Source of the DNA: a virus
Direction: 5' to 3' (one strand)
Length of the DNA stretch: 64,000 nucleotides
IMG/VR virus record: IMGVR_UViG_3300042922_000295
Coordinates: 1-64,000 of that record
Every line of letters starts with the position of its first letter. Within the stretch, counting starts at the first letter, position 1. Positions 35,411 to 43,581 of this stretch are shown here, in pieces. The position numbers were made by a program, and so were the translations under genes. The notes beneath the pieces are model-generated. The model made no database searches. It was not told the DNA's origin and saw only the letters and a list, made by a program, of their open reading frames with translations.

Positions 35411-35667
35411 AGTGCGCGCTGTGTGGTAACCCGATCCTGGACGGTGGCGAGGTTGCCGTCGAGGTCAAGGGCTGGGTCAGCGGGCCGAAGCGGGACTCGA
35501 TGCGACTCCGCGCCGAGACCGGCAGGAAGGCGCACGAGCACTGCGTCACCATCGTGGCCGCAGGCCAGGACCCCGTCCAGCCCGACCTGTTCGAGCCGGA
35601 GGGTCGGCTCGCAACGGCGGCGACCCAGAACACGGTCACAACCGAGAACCTGGAGGACATGCTGTGA
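35407..35667 (+). CDS. small CxxC protein
   Basis: 86 residues from GTG 35407 (the GTGA overlap with the previous stop decides the start). KCALCGNPILDGGEVAVEVK and a later AHEHCVTI form a zinc-type site; acidic C-terminus. Function unknown. Confidence 0.7.
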   Translation: MKCALCGNPILDGGEVAVEVKGWVSGPKRDSMRLRAETGRKAHEHCVTIVAAGQDPVQPDLFEPEGRLATAATQNTVTTENLEDML

Positions 35668-35840
35668 AGGGCATGAGCACGGTATTCGAGTTCGAGAGGG
35701 GCGAGGCGACGCCGCAGGCTGTCTCCCAAGTCCTGTCGGACATCCCCGAGGGCGCCACCATGAAGGTGCTGTCCTACATGAACGGTGACCTCCGCAAGAT
35801 CACCGTCACCTTCCCGTTCGACACCCCGCCTGCAGCATGA
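35664..35840 (+). CDS. 58-residue hypothetical protein
   Basis: GTG 35664 in a GTGA overlap (ATG 35673 is an alternative). Sequence KGMSTVFEFERGEATPQAVS...MKVLSYMNGDLRKITVTFPF: one helix and several strands. The 4-nt overlaps at both ends (ATGA with 35837) support it. Confidence 0.65.
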   Translation: MKGMSTVFEFERGEATPQAVSQVLSDIPEGATMKVLSYMNGDLRKITVTFPFDTPPAA

Positions 35841-36118
35841 GCGAGCAGGCGAACCCCCGCGAGGGGGAGTACGAGGCGGCAGCCTACATCTACTACGACG
35901 ACAAGCTCAACGAGGTCTTCAGGTCGTCGCAGCCGAAGTCGGACGCCGAGGCGAAGGATCACTACTACGACCTCTTCGAGCGCGAGCCCGCGTTCATCCA
36001 CGCCCGCCGCTTCGACGGCAAGCACGAGGCGCTGGAGTTCAACCCGGACGAGTACTACGAAGAGCCGACACCCGAGGAGCGAGAGGAGCTGGACGGCCTT
36101 GGCAGTAGCAACGCCTGA
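35837..36118 (+). CDS. hypothetical acidic protein
   Basis: 93 residues, very acidic and Tyr-rich (EGEYEAAAYIYYDDKLNEVF; EYYEEPTPEEREELDGL). No Cys. Its last 20 nt overlap the TTG start of the helicase gene. Confidence 0.65.
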   Translation: MSEQANPREGEYEAAAYIYYDDKLNEVFRSSQPKSDAEAKDHYYDLFEREPAFIHARRFDGKHEALEFNPDEYYEEPTPEEREELDGLGSSNA

Positions 36119-37577
36119 GACGAACCAGTACACCGGACAGCGTCCGCGCAAGTCACTGGAGCCGTGGATCAAGGATGAGGTGCACTTCTACCCTCATCAG
36201 ATCGACGGTGTGCGGACGCTCGCCCGGCGTCGGTCGTTCCTTCTCGCAGACGACATGGGCCTCGGCAAGTCACTGCAGGCACTCACGGTGTTCGCAGTCG
36301 ACGTCGTGCAGGGGTACTCGAAGACCGCCATCGTGGTTGCGCCCGTCACCCTGAAGGGCAACTGGTCCGACGAGATCGAGAAGTTCTCGCGGTTCCCGCA
36401 CGTGGTTCTCGACGGGACCCCGGCCAAGCGCCGCAAGCAGATCGAGGAGTTCCGGCAGATCGATGGCCCGAAGATTCTCGTCGTGAACTACGAGCAGGTC
36501 GTCACCCACAAGGATGACCTGAACAGCCTCCTGTTCGACATCGCGATCTTCGACGAGGCGCACTACCTCAAGAACCCGAAGGCGCAGCGCACCAAGGCGT
36601 GCCTCATGCTCTACTCGCGTCGGTCGTTCCTCCTCACGGGTACGCCGATGCTGAACCACGTCGATGAGCTGTGGTCCATTCTCAACCGGATCGACCCGGT
36701 GAAGTGGCCCAAGTACTGGAGCTTCCTCAATCGCTACGCAGTCTTCGGCGGATACAAGGACAAGCAGATCATCGGCGTGAAGAACGAGCTGGAGCTCACC
36801 GAGCGCCTCAAGGACGTCATGGTTCGGCGCCTCAAGAAGGATGTGCTCGACCTCCCCGAGGTCCAGTACATCGAGCGCCGCGTCGACCTGGAGAAGGAGC
36901 AGCGGACGCTGTACGACGAGGTCGCGAACGAGCTGCGACTCCCGACCCCGGACGGCGACCCGCAGGACATCGAGAACGCCCTCACGAAGTTCCTCCGACT
37001 CAAGCAGATCTGTGGCACGACACTCCCGTTCACCGGCGAGGACGTGTCCAGCAAGCTCACGCTGGCGGTGTCGGACGACGTCGAGTTGCTGGAGAACGGC
37101 GAGCGTGTCGTGGTGTTCACGCAGTTCAGGGACGTCCAGCGTGCGTACATCGACCGCCTCAAGAAGGCTCGGCCTAACACGCCTATCTTCGAGCTGCACG
37201 GTGACGTGCCGACAGACGGTCGCCAGCAGGTCGTCAAGCAGTGGGGGATGACCCAGGAGCCTGGCGTGATCGTCTGCATGCTCCAGGTTGCAGGCGTCGG
37301 CCTGAACATGACGCAGGCGCGGCACGGCAGCTTCATCGACAAGCTCTTCGTCCCCGGCCTCAACCAGCAGGCCGTCGACCGGCTCCACCGTATCGGACAG
37401 TCCGAGACGCAGCAGGTGCAGATTCGCGAGTACCTGTGCCGCAACACGATCGAGTCCAGGGTCAACCAGATCCTTCGGACGAAGAAGAAGTTGTTCGGGG
37501 AGATCGTGGAGACCGACCCGAACTGGAAGCGGAAGCTCATCGCGGCCATGCGAGAGGATGACAACTACGGTGGATGA
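36099..37577 (+). CDS. SNF2-family DEAH helicase
   Basis: 492 residues from TTG 36099 (GGAG about 10 nt upstream; no ATG near). Superfamily 2 core complete: YPHQIDGVRTL Q-like motif (31-41), Walker A DMGLGKS (52-58), DEAH (152-155), LTGTP (179-183), and the second RecA domain with VVFTQF and QAVDRLHRIGQ, typical of SNF2/RapA proteins. Acts on double-stranded DNA as an ATP-driven translocase. Phage versions are thought to aid replication or recombination. Overlaps the next gene by 20 nt. Confidence 0.92.
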   Translation: MAVATPETNQYTGQRPRKSLEPWIKDEVHFYPHQIDGVRTLARRRSFLLADDMGLGKSLQALTVFAVDVVQGYSKTAIVVAPVTLKGNWSDEIEKFSRFPHVVLDGTPAKRRKQIEEFRQIDGPKILVVNYEQVVTHKDDLNSLLFDIAIFDEAHYLKNPKAQRTKACLMLYSRRSFLLTGTPMLNHVDELWSILNRIDPVKWPKYWSFLNRYAVFGGYKDKQIIGVKNELELTERLKDVMVRRLKKDVLDLPEVQYIERRVDLEKEQRTLYDEVANELRLPTPDGDPQDIENALTKFLRLKQICGTTLPFTGEDVSSKLTLAVSDDVELLENGERVVVFTQFRDVQRAYIDRLKKARPNTPIFELHGDVPTDGRQQVVKQWGMTQEPGVIVCMLQVAGVGLNMTQARHGSFIDKLFVPGLNQQAVDRLHRIGQSETQQVQIREYLCRNTIESRVNQILRTKKKLFGEIVETDPNWKRKLIAAMREDDNYGG

Positions 37578-37758
37578 CAACGACCCTCTCGTGAAGGTCA
37601 GCAGCGTGGCGGAGATCTTCGGCGTCCAGCCCCGCACCGTTCGCGAGTGGATCAAGAGCGGCAAGATCAAGGCCACCAGCACGCCGGGTGGTCAGTACCG
37701 AATCCCTCAGTCCGAAGTTCAGCGACTCGCTGACGCCATGTACGGGAGCAACGCATGA
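37558..37758 (+). CDS. MerR/excisionase-type HTH protein
   Basis: 66 residues: VKVSSVAEIFGVQPRTVREW followed by IKSGKIKATSTPGGQYRIPQ is the classic HTH_17 fold (helix-turn-helix plus wing GG.YRI). Candidate excisionase for the recombinase, or a replication regulator. Starts inside the helicase gene (ATG 37558; GTG 37570 possible) and overlaps the exonuclease by 4 nt. Confidence 0.82.
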   Translation: MTTTVDDNDPLVKVSSVAEIFGVQPRTVREWIKSGKIKATSTPGGQYRIPQSEVQRLADAMYGSNA

Positions 37759-38372
37759 ACAAGTTCTTCTGGATCGACGTCGAGACCACCGGTCTGGACC
37801 CCCAGCAGGGGGACGTCCTGGAGGTGTCGTTCGCCGTCACCGACACCGAGCTGAACATCATCGACATCGCCAACTGGATCATCCGCCAGCATGGCGCCGA
37901 GGACTACGTCGCCCTCCGCGCCAGCGGCGGTGACACCGGCGCCGAGACCGTCCTGCAGATGCACCGCAAGACCGGGCTCTGGGAGGACATCCTCTCGCCC
38001 AAGGCGTGGTCGGAGAACGACGCGGCGAAGGCGATGATCCAGTTCCTGGAGCAGAACGGCATCACCCTGAAGGACCCGATGTGCGGCTCGTCCGTGCACT
38101 TCGACCGGGCCTGGATGGCCCAGCACTTCCCCGACGTGCACGCCCTGTTCCACTACAGGAACATCGACATCAGCACGCTCAAGGAGCTGTGCCGTCGGCT
38201 GCAGCCCGAGATGTTCGCCTACCAGGAGAACGACCTCCGGCCCTCGATGAAGGAGCCGTTCCACCGGGCGGAGAACGACGTCGAGAACACCATCGCCGAG
38301 GCGCGGTGGTACTTCGACAACTTCCTCTTCATCCCGACCATCGAGGTCATCAGCGACCCGGGTGAGATCTGA
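37755..38372 (+). CDS. DEDDh 3'-5' exonuclease (oligoribonuclease/DnaQ-like)
   Basis: 205 residues. Catalytic residues: D8-x-E10 (WIDVETTGLD), D117 (SSVHFDRAW), H170 and D175 (FHRAENDVENTI). The HFDRAWMAQHFP and YRNIDISTLKEL segments are those of oligoribonuclease. Degrades short RNA or proofreads DNA ends. Its stop shares a base with the next ATG. Confidence 0.9.
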   Translation: MNKFFWIDVETTGLDPQQGDVLEVSFAVTDTELNIIDIANWIIRQHGAEDYVALRASGGDTGAETVLQMHRKTGLWEDILSPKAWSENDAAKAMIQFLEQNGITLKDPMCGSSVHFDRAWMAQHFPDVHALFHYRNIDISTLKELCRRLQPEMFAYQENDLRPSMKEPFHRAENDVENTIAEARWYFDNFLFIPTIEVISDPGEI

Positions 38373-38950
38373 TGAACCCCGAAGGCGATCCGGTGGACGG
38401 GAAGGTCGGCCCGTCCACCGATGAGGTTATCGGTCACCTCGTCGATGCCGCCAAGAAGGGCTTCATCACGCCGCCGAACCAGTCGGGCTCGTGGTCGGAC
38501 CCCAACACAGACGTCATGGCGAGCCTTCGGAAGGCGTCGGATGCCTTGTCGAAGCAGATCGGTTCGGGGAAGATCTTCGCGCTGCCTGCCGACATGCAGC
38601 CCACGGTCGCCTCACTGCTGGGTCCCAACGGTCTGGGGCAGCCGCTGAACGGCATCCGGTCGGGCAGGTTCACGGGACCGACGCCACCGGCCAACACGCC
38701 CGCAAGTGGTGGCATGCTGTCACGAGCTGCCGGGCATCGGGATTGGGCAGAGAAGATGAACAGCACCGAGACCGACTACCTCATCAACCTCCTCGCCCTG
38801 CTCATCGAGCAGGTCGGTGGCAGCATCGTCCTGTCCAAGCAGGAGGTCGAGCAGCTCGCTATCGCCCCGCGCCGAACCCTCGAAGTGTTCGAGGACCCCG
38901 AGCGCGGTTCCATCACCTATCGAGTCGACATCGAGGAGACCCAGCAGTGA
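38372..38950 (+). CDS. hypothetical protein upstream of sliding clamp
   Basis: 192 residues. Disordered Pro/Gly-rich middle; C-terminal part (YLINLLALLIEQVGGSIVLS...VEQLAIAPRRTLEVFEDPER) is ordered and conserved-looking. Coupled (GTGA) to the clamp gene, so possibly a replisome partner. No recognised family. Confidence 0.65.
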   Translation: MNPEGDPVDGKVGPSTDEVIGHLVDAAKKGFITPPNQSGSWSDPNTDVMASLRKASDALSKQIGSGKIFALPADMQPTVASLLGPNGLGQPLNGIRSGRFTGPTPPANTPASGGMLSRAAGHRDWAEKMNSTETDYLINLLALLIEQVGGSIVLSKQEVEQLAIAPRRTLEVFEDPERGSITYRVDIEETQQ

Positions 38951-40047
38951 CGATCAAGGTCACATTCGAGACTGCGACGCTGGCGGACGCCATCAAGAAG
39001 GCCGACCGCGTCGCCCCCGGAAAGGGGAAGGCCTTTGACGAGGCCGGTGGCATCGTCATGGAGTTTGTCCCTGACGAGAACCTGGTTGTCGTACGCGCCA
39101 CCAACACCGAGATCTTCTACCGCGAGTGGATCAACGGTCAGATCGAGACCGACCAGGAGTCCGTCCTCTGGCGGCTCCCGAGCCAGATGCTCACGCCCAT
39201 CGTCACCAGCCTCCCCATCGGGTCCGGCAAGACGGTGACGTTCGAGCAGGTGGGCTCGCGCATCGAGTTCAAGTCGGGGCGCGCCAAGGGCAAGATCAAC
39301 CTGCTGGACCCCTCGTACTACCCCGAGTGGGACGTGTTCGACCCGGACGACCTGAAGCCGGTTGCCGACCTCGGCGGCAAGGTCAGCCTGGTGGAGTGGG
39401 CTATCGACAAGACTGCCCCGCCCTTCAATGGGGTGAACTTCAACGGTGACGCGGTGCGTGCCACCGACAAGTACAGGATCGCCACCGTTCCGCTCGCCAT
39501 CCCGCTGGACGCGCCGGTCACGGTTCCCGGAGGCCTCCTCGGGTCGATCCTGAAGCAGACTGGCGAAGTCATGGTCGGCTTCACGGAGCACCAGATGCTC
39601 CTGATGCCGAACGAGACGACGCAGATTCGCCTCGTGCTGATCGGCAGCCAGTACCCGGCGGTCGAGCGTGTCATGGATCGTGACATGGAGATGTCGGTGA
39701 CTTTCAACAAGACGGAGTTGCTGGAAGTCATCAACCGTGTCATCATCGCGGCGGGCGGGGATCGGCTTCCCGTCATGAGGATGTACTTCGGTCGTGAGGG
39801 CATCAACGCAGTCGTGAAGTCGGACACCAGTTCGATCCTCGACGGCATTGAGACGCCGGGGTACTGCGTGCACGACCGCATCGAGATAATGTTCACGCCC
39901 AAGAACATCGTTGACCCGATCTCGAACGCGCCGAACGAGAAGGTTACCCTGCACTACAACCTCTCGGACAACAAGAAGGTCTACATCGACGGAGGTTCAG
40001 GCTACGAGGCCTGGGCCGTCGTTCGGGCCTCCACTGGCGAGTCATGA
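38947..40047 (+). CDS. dnaN-like: DNA polymerase III beta-like sliding clamp
   Basis: 366 residues from GTG 38947, in a GTGA overlap. Three-domain DnaN layout: IKVTFETATLADAIKKADRV as the first strand-helix; GRAKGKINLLDPSYYPEW, a variant of the conserved F.Y.P.W segment; NGVNFNGDAVRATDKYRIAT, equivalent to the L(R/M)A(T/V)D.(Y/H)R(L/M)A clamp motif; C-terminal strands ending GGSGYEAWAVVRAS. Forms the ring that tethers DNA polymerase to DNA. A phage-own clamp implies a substantially autonomous replisome. Confidence 0.88.
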   Translation: MTIKVTFETATLADAIKKADRVAPGKGKAFDEAGGIVMEFVPDENLVVVRATNTEIFYREWINGQIETDQESVLWRLPSQMLTPIVTSLPIGSGKTVTFEQVGSRIEFKSGRAKGKINLLDPSYYPEWDVFDPDDLKPVADLGGKVSLVEWAIDKTAPPFNGVNFNGDAVRATDKYRIATVPLAIPLDAPVTVPGGLLGSILKQTGEVMVGFTEHQMLLMPNETTQIRLVLIGSQYPAVERVMDRDMEMSVTFNKTELLEVINRVIIAAGGDRLPVMRMYFGREGINAVVKSDTSSILDGIETPGYCVHDRIEIMFTPKNIVDPISNAPNEKVTLHYNLSDNKKVYIDGGSGYEAWAVVRASTGES

Positions 40048-40448
40048 GAGACGAGGAGACGACGGGAATGAAGCTTCCCAAGGGGTTCGACTTCCAGCGG
40101 GAGTACTACCTCGCTGGGCCGATGACGGGGTACGAGCACTTCAACTACCCCGCCTTCGAGCGCAACATGCACGAGCTCGAAGGAGAGGCGGTGACGATCA
40201 AGTCGCCGCACACGATCCCCTGGCCCGAGGAGCCTCAGGAGGGGGAGGAGCTCTGGCAGACCATGATGCGCAAGGCGCTCGCGATGCTCCTCACCTGCAA
40301 CGGCATCATCCTCATGCGAGGGTGGACCGAGAGCAAGGGGGCGTTGGTCGAGTACAACATCGCCACCGCCCTTCGCATGCCCGTCTACTTCCTGGACGGT
40401 AAGTACGTAGTTCCGATGCACGACCACGAGAGGACGCTTGTTTCATGA
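40044..40448 (+). CDS. DUF4406 protein (nucleoside deoxyribosyltransferase-like)
   Basis: 134 residues. YYLAGPMTGYEHFNYPAFER and GIILMRGWTESKGALVEYNI match DUF4406, a Rossmann-like fold related to nucleoside 2-deoxyribosyltransferases. Probably handles nucleotides or their derivatives. It lies in a nucleotide-metabolism pair with MazG, overlapping it by 4 nt. Confidence 0.87.
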   Translation: MRDEETTGMKLPKGFDFQREYYLAGPMTGYEHFNYPAFERNMHELEGEAVTIKSPHTIPWPEEPQEGEELWQTMMRKALAMLLTCNGIILMRGWTESKGALVEYNIATALRMPVYFLDGKYVVPMHDHERTLVS

Positions 40449-41044
40449 CCAACGCAGCTTACGCCGAGCCGATGTCCGTTGAGGACTACTCGGCCAAGGC
40501 GCTCACGACCGCCATCTACCCGGGTCGCAACGAGACGGGTGGTGTGCTGTACGCCACCCTCGGCCTCGTCGGCGAGGTGGGCGAGACGGGCGAGTTGTTC
40601 CTGGAGGACAAGGACTTCGAGCGGTCCGCCACGACGCCCGAGCTGGGTGACGTCCTGTGGTACATCAACGCGCTGGCCGACGAGCTCGAGTGGGGTCTCC
40701 CGGGCGTGCACAACGAGGTGTGCTACCGCCTGGGGATCGACGTCGCGAACATCTTCCTCGCGTCATCCCGGTCAGCGATCCCGTGGCGCCTGCACGCCGA
40801 GCTCGTCGTCAAGACCGGGGCCATCGCCAACAAGGTGAAGAAGGCGCTCCGCGACGACAAGGGCGTCATCACCGAGGACCGGGCGTCGCACCTTCGCGTC
40901 CTGCTGTCCCAGGCGTACGAGGTCTACATCCAGCTCGTCTGGGCGTGCGACCTCGACCTGCACGCCGTGATGGTGTACAACATCGACAAGCTCTTCGACC
41001 GCAAGCAGCGCGGTGCCCTGGGTGGCGACGGGGACAAGCGGTGA
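40445..41044 (+). CDS. mazG-like: MazG-like nucleotide pyrophosphohydrolase
   Basis: 199 residues. Metal-binding residues E44, E47 (LVGEVGETGEL) and E66-x2-D69 (ELGDVLWYINAL) match MazG-type dNTP pyrophosphohydrolases. An insertion separates these from the C-terminal NIDKLFDRKQRGALGGDGDK, which matches the typical N..KL..R...G...G.GD end. Hydrolyses (d)NTPs or (p)ppGpp in related enzymes. Confidence 0.88.
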   Translation: MTNAAYAEPMSVEDYSAKALTTAIYPGRNETGGVLYATLGLVGEVGETGELFLEDKDFERSATTPELGDVLWYINALADELEWGLPGVHNEVCYRLGIDVANIFLASSRSAIPWRLHAELVVKTGAIANKVKKALRDDKGVITEDRASHLRVLLSQAYEVYIQLVWACDLDLHAVMVYNIDKLFDRKQRGALGGDGDKR

Positions 41045-41595
41045 GCCAGTTCATCTACCTCTACGTACCGGTCAACCCCGAGCCGTGGGCCATCGGGCCT
41101 GTCGGCTACGCTCGCCGGGGTGGTAAGATGTCGGCGTATGTCGGGCAGAACAAGCAGCTCGCTGCCTTCAAGGAGGCCGTCGCGGAGTCCGTTCGTGAGC
41201 AGTGGGGCGGGCTGCCGATGCTCGAAGGTGCCATCGAGATGCGACTGTGGTTCTGGCGCCAGCGAGCCGCGTACAAGACTCCGGCAGCCCGCGTCCACCG
41301 CAAGCACGAGGCCGACGCGACGAACATGCAGAAGGCAACCGAGGACGCCCTCCAGGGCATCGTGTTCGGGAACGACCGGGACGTGAAGATTCCCCGCTCC
41401 GTCATCATGGAGCAGGGCGAGTCGACGGTCGGCGGTATCGTCATCGCGGTTCGGAGCATCGAGGGGTGGGCCGAGGCCGAGGAGGATGCCCTGCCTCCCG
41501 GCGTGCGCGCCGCTCGTATCCAGCACATCGGCAGCTTCACCCCATCCCCCGAGACCGACAGCAACGCGTGGCCCCCGGCTGACGGAGCCTTCTGA
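41041..41595 (+). CDS. rusA-like: RusA-like Holliday junction resolvase
   Basis: 184 residues from GTG 41041 (GTGA overlap). The core motif ADATNMQKATEDALQGIVFG followed by NDRDVK places D92, N95, K98, D102 and D112/D114 like the catalytic acids of RusA dimeric resolvases. Resolves four-way junctions from recombination or replication. The C-terminal 50 residues are an acidic/Pro-rich extension. Confidence 0.87.
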   Translation: MSQFIYLYVPVNPEPWAIGPVGYARRGGKMSAYVGQNKQLAAFKEAVAESVREQWGGLPMLEGAIEMRLWFWRQRAAYKTPAARVHRKHEADATNMQKATEDALQGIVFGNDRDVKIPRSVIMEQGESTVGGIVIAVRSIEGWAEAEEDALPPGVRAARIQHIGSFTPSPETDSNAWPPADGAF

Positions 41596-41900
41596 TGCTG
41601 ACGGTGTCGGTCAAGGTCAATGACCTCGAAGTCGCCATCGTGGAAATCAAGAACGTCCAGACGAACGAGGACGGGACTGCTAACTACGTAGCGACCTTCG
41701 AGGTTGACCGGATGGGTGCGCGAGGCCGACACCGTCGCAGGCTGTTCGGATTCCCGCGCACGCAGTACAACGCACTTGGGCTACTCAAGTTGGCCCTGGA
41801 TTCACTCGACCCGAGAGACTTGGAGCTCGAAACCGATGGGACTGGTACATCAGATCTGGCACGGCGACAGCGTGGAGCTGGCCCAGCGCTTCCACGCTAA
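41595..41900 (+). CDS. hypothetical protein
   Basis: 101 residues; the ATG shares a base with the previous stop. Beta-rich (LTVSVKVNDLEVAIVEIKNV; YVATFEVDRM) with basic middle (RGRHRRRLFGFPR). The last 65 nt overlap the methyltransferase gene. Confidence 0.6.
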   Translation: MLTVSVKVNDLEVAIVEIKNVQTNEDGTANYVATFEVDRMGARGRHRRRLFGFPRTQYNALGLLKLALDSLDPRDLELETDGTGTSDLARRQRGAGPALPR

Positions 41901-42564
41901 GCGTCGCATCCAGAGCGTCATCACCGACCCGCCCTTCGGCGTGGACAACCTGTCGAACATGGCGACGACGCAGGCTGGCAAGGAGTATGCCCGCAAGATC
42001 GCCAACGACGAGTCCCCCGAGGTGGCGATCAAGGTCTTCCGTGACGTCATGGAGTCCGTCATCCCCGGGATGAAGGAGGAGTCGGACATCTACATCTTCA
42101 CGGCGCACCAGGTGCTGGAGGAGTGGCTGGTGTTCACCCGGGACCTCCTGGAGCCGCACGGCTTCCGCCGCAAGGCGATCCTCGTGTGGGAGAAGGATGG
42201 CCCCGGCATGGGCGACCTCAACTCGTGGGGCATGGGCTGCGAGTTCGTCCTGTACTACAAGCGGGGCAACCGCGAGAAGTCGGACAAGCGCCGGAACAAC
42301 GTCCTGCACCTCCCGCAGCTCAGGCCGAACGAGCTCATCCACCCGCACGAGAAGCCGGAGCAGTTGCTGGAGTTGCTCCTGAAGCACTCGACGGACCCGG
42401 GCGACTTCGTCATCGACCCGTTCGGTGGTAGCGGCAGCCTCGTGCGCGCCGCTCGCCGGTGCGGCCGGTCGGCGGTCGCCATCGAGCTGGACGAGAAGAA
42501 CTACGAACTCGCCAGCAAGAAGCTCAACGAGGGCGACGGCGGAGGCTTCGACTTCGGAGTGTGA
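41836..42564 (+). CDS. DNA adenine/cytosine-N4 methyltransferase
   Basis: 242 residues from ATG 41836. The catalytic motif DPPF (31-34, VITDPPFGV) precedes the S-adenosylmethionine motif DPFGGSGS (194-201), the beta-class order; HPHEKPEQLLELL (169-181) is the usual segment before it. Modifies amino groups in DNA, likely protecting phage DNA from host restriction or marking it. No cognate nuclease is adjacent, so it appears to be an orphan. Ends just before a strong hairpin. Confidence 0.9.
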   Translation: MGLVHQIWHGDSVELAQRFHAKRRIQSVITDPPFGVDNLSNMATTQAGKEYARKIANDESPEVAIKVFRDVMESVIPGMKEESDIYIFTAHQVLEEWLVFTRDLLEPHGFRRKAILVWEKDGPGMGDLNSWGMGCEFVLYYKRGNREKSDKRRNNVLHLPQLRPNELIHPHEKPEQLLELLLKHSTDPGDFVIDPFGGSGSLVRAARRCGRSAVAIELDEKNYELASKKLNEGDGGGFDFGV

Positions 42565-42576
42565 TCGACCTGCCAG

Positions 42577-42627
42577 GCGGGGGCGGCGTATCCGGTAGTG
42601 CACGCACTATCACGCCGCCCCCGCTTT
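42577..42627 (+). terminator. terminator with nested stems
   Basis: GCGGGGGCGGCGT (42577-42589) pairs with ACGCCGCCCCCGC (42612-42624); the loop itself holds GGTAGTG-CACG-CACTATC; TTT follows. Confidence 0.85.
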
Positions 42628-42674
42628 CGGCTACCATGACACCACCCGAAGCCCCGACCCAGCAGGAGGCACCA

Positions 42675-43028
42675 GTGAGTACGACCGAAGGCCAGGAGGT
42701 GCGGGAAGTCCACCCGTTCTCCATGGACAGGATCAGCCCTGTCATGAGCTTCGCCCCCGTCCCCGAAGTCGAGGCGGAGGTCCCAAAAGAAGAATCTGCA
42801 CCGGAGCCTGCTCCCGTGCCCGATCCGACGCCGACGACTCCGGACCCGGAGAAGAAGGACCCGGAGGACGACCCGCTCAAGGACGTGAAGGTGAGCGAGG
42901 GGGAGGCTTCGAAGAAGTCTGGGGAATCGACCTCGTCCCCCACGCCGCCCACGACCCCCGCACCCCCGGCGAAGCCTGCGACTGCGGCGAAGGTGTCGAA
43001 GAGCGACTCGCCGACTTCTTCCAAGTAG
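42675..43028 (+). CDS. Pro/Glu-rich protein overlapping WhiB domain
   Basis: 117 residues from GTG 42675, preceded by AGGAGG (ATG 42636 would lie too close to the hairpin). About 40 ordinary residues (TEGQEVREVHPFSMDRISPV; MSFAPVPEVEAEVPK) are followed by a disordered Pro/Thr/Lys tail. The -1 frame is open across the whole gene and leads without a stop into a WhiB domain. A canonical slippery heptamer C-CCA-AAA sits at 42782-42788 in the right phase. The protein may thus exist as a short form and as a WhiB fusion. Confidence 0.65.
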   Translation: MSTTEGQEVREVHPFSMDRISPVMSFAPVPEVEAEVPKEESAPEPAPVPDPTPTTPDPEKKDPEDDPLKDVKVSEGEASKKSGESTSSPTPPTTPAPPAKPATAAKVSKSDSPTSSK

Positions 43029-43249
43029 ACACGTCATGGCAGGAGCGCGGAGCATGCTTCGGCCGGGCTCCTGCCAAGCGTGGCGAGCCTGACCCCTTCT
43101 TCCCGGAGAAGGGGTCTATCGCCTTGGCGAACAAGGCAATCAAGGAGTATTGCATGGTCTGCCCCGTGCGCAAGCTGTGCAAGCAGTACCAAGAAGAGAC
43201 TGGCTCCGTCGGAGTATGGGGCGGGCAGTACATCGGTCGAGATTCCTGA
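43001..43249 (+). CDS. whiB-like: WhiB-family domain lacking its own start codon
   Basis: Frame reading ERLADFFQVDTSWQERGACF...DPFFPEKG...CMVCPVRKLC...GVWGG. All four iron-sulfur cysteines are present (codons at 43055, 43151, 43160, 43178; C-x31-C-x2-C-x5-C), as is the GVWGG turn, so the fold is complete. No ATG, GTG or TTG precedes the domain in this frame anywhere back past 42640; the only in-frame TTG lies inside the domain. Expression therefore needs a -1 frameshift from the 42675 gene, a non-standard start codon, or a sequencing error. WhiB proteins bind sigma factor and control transcription; phage copies can interfere with host regulation. The given start is the domain edge. Confidence 0.8.
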   Translation, partial: ERLADFFQVDTSWQERGACFGRAPAKRGEPDPFFPEKGSIALANKAIKEYCMVCPVRKLCKQYQEETGSVGVWGGQYIGRDS

Positions 43250-43260
43250 AGGGAACAACA

Positions 43261-43581
43261 GTGAACGTCCACAAGGTCACCATCTACACGGACCCCGAGA
43301 CCGGCAAGCTCAGGTGGCGCTTCGTCCGCAAGGATGGGTCGATCCTCGCGGAGAGCACCAAGGTGTACGACACCCGCGAAGAGCTCATGGAGGACATGCA
43401 GATCGTCGTCGGCCTGTGGTTCGCCTTCGACGAGCACATGCCGGACCGCGTCAAGCAGGTCAGCCTCCACCGGAGCGAGCCGGTCGGCCTGGAGCTGCCT
43501 CAGCCGCAGGTCACCCCGGCCGAGCCCGAGGAGTCCGGCGAGGTCATCGGCGACCCCGACACCGAGGTCGAGCAGCCGTGA
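43261..43581 (+). CDS. DUF1508/YegP-like protein
   Basis: 106 residues from GTG 43261, GAAGGGAAC upstream. NVHKVTIYTDPETGKLRWRF then VRKDGSILAESTKVYDTREE matches the YegP-type unit (strand, RWR, A/S..Y.....). Acidic Pro-rich tail. GTGA overlap with the nuclease gene. Function of the family is unclear. Confidence 0.7.
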   Translation: MNVHKVTIYTDPETGKLRWRFVRKDGSILAESTKVYDTREELMEDMQIVVGLWFAFDEHMPDRVKQVSLHRSEPVGLELPQPQVTPAEPEESGEVIGDPDTEVEQP

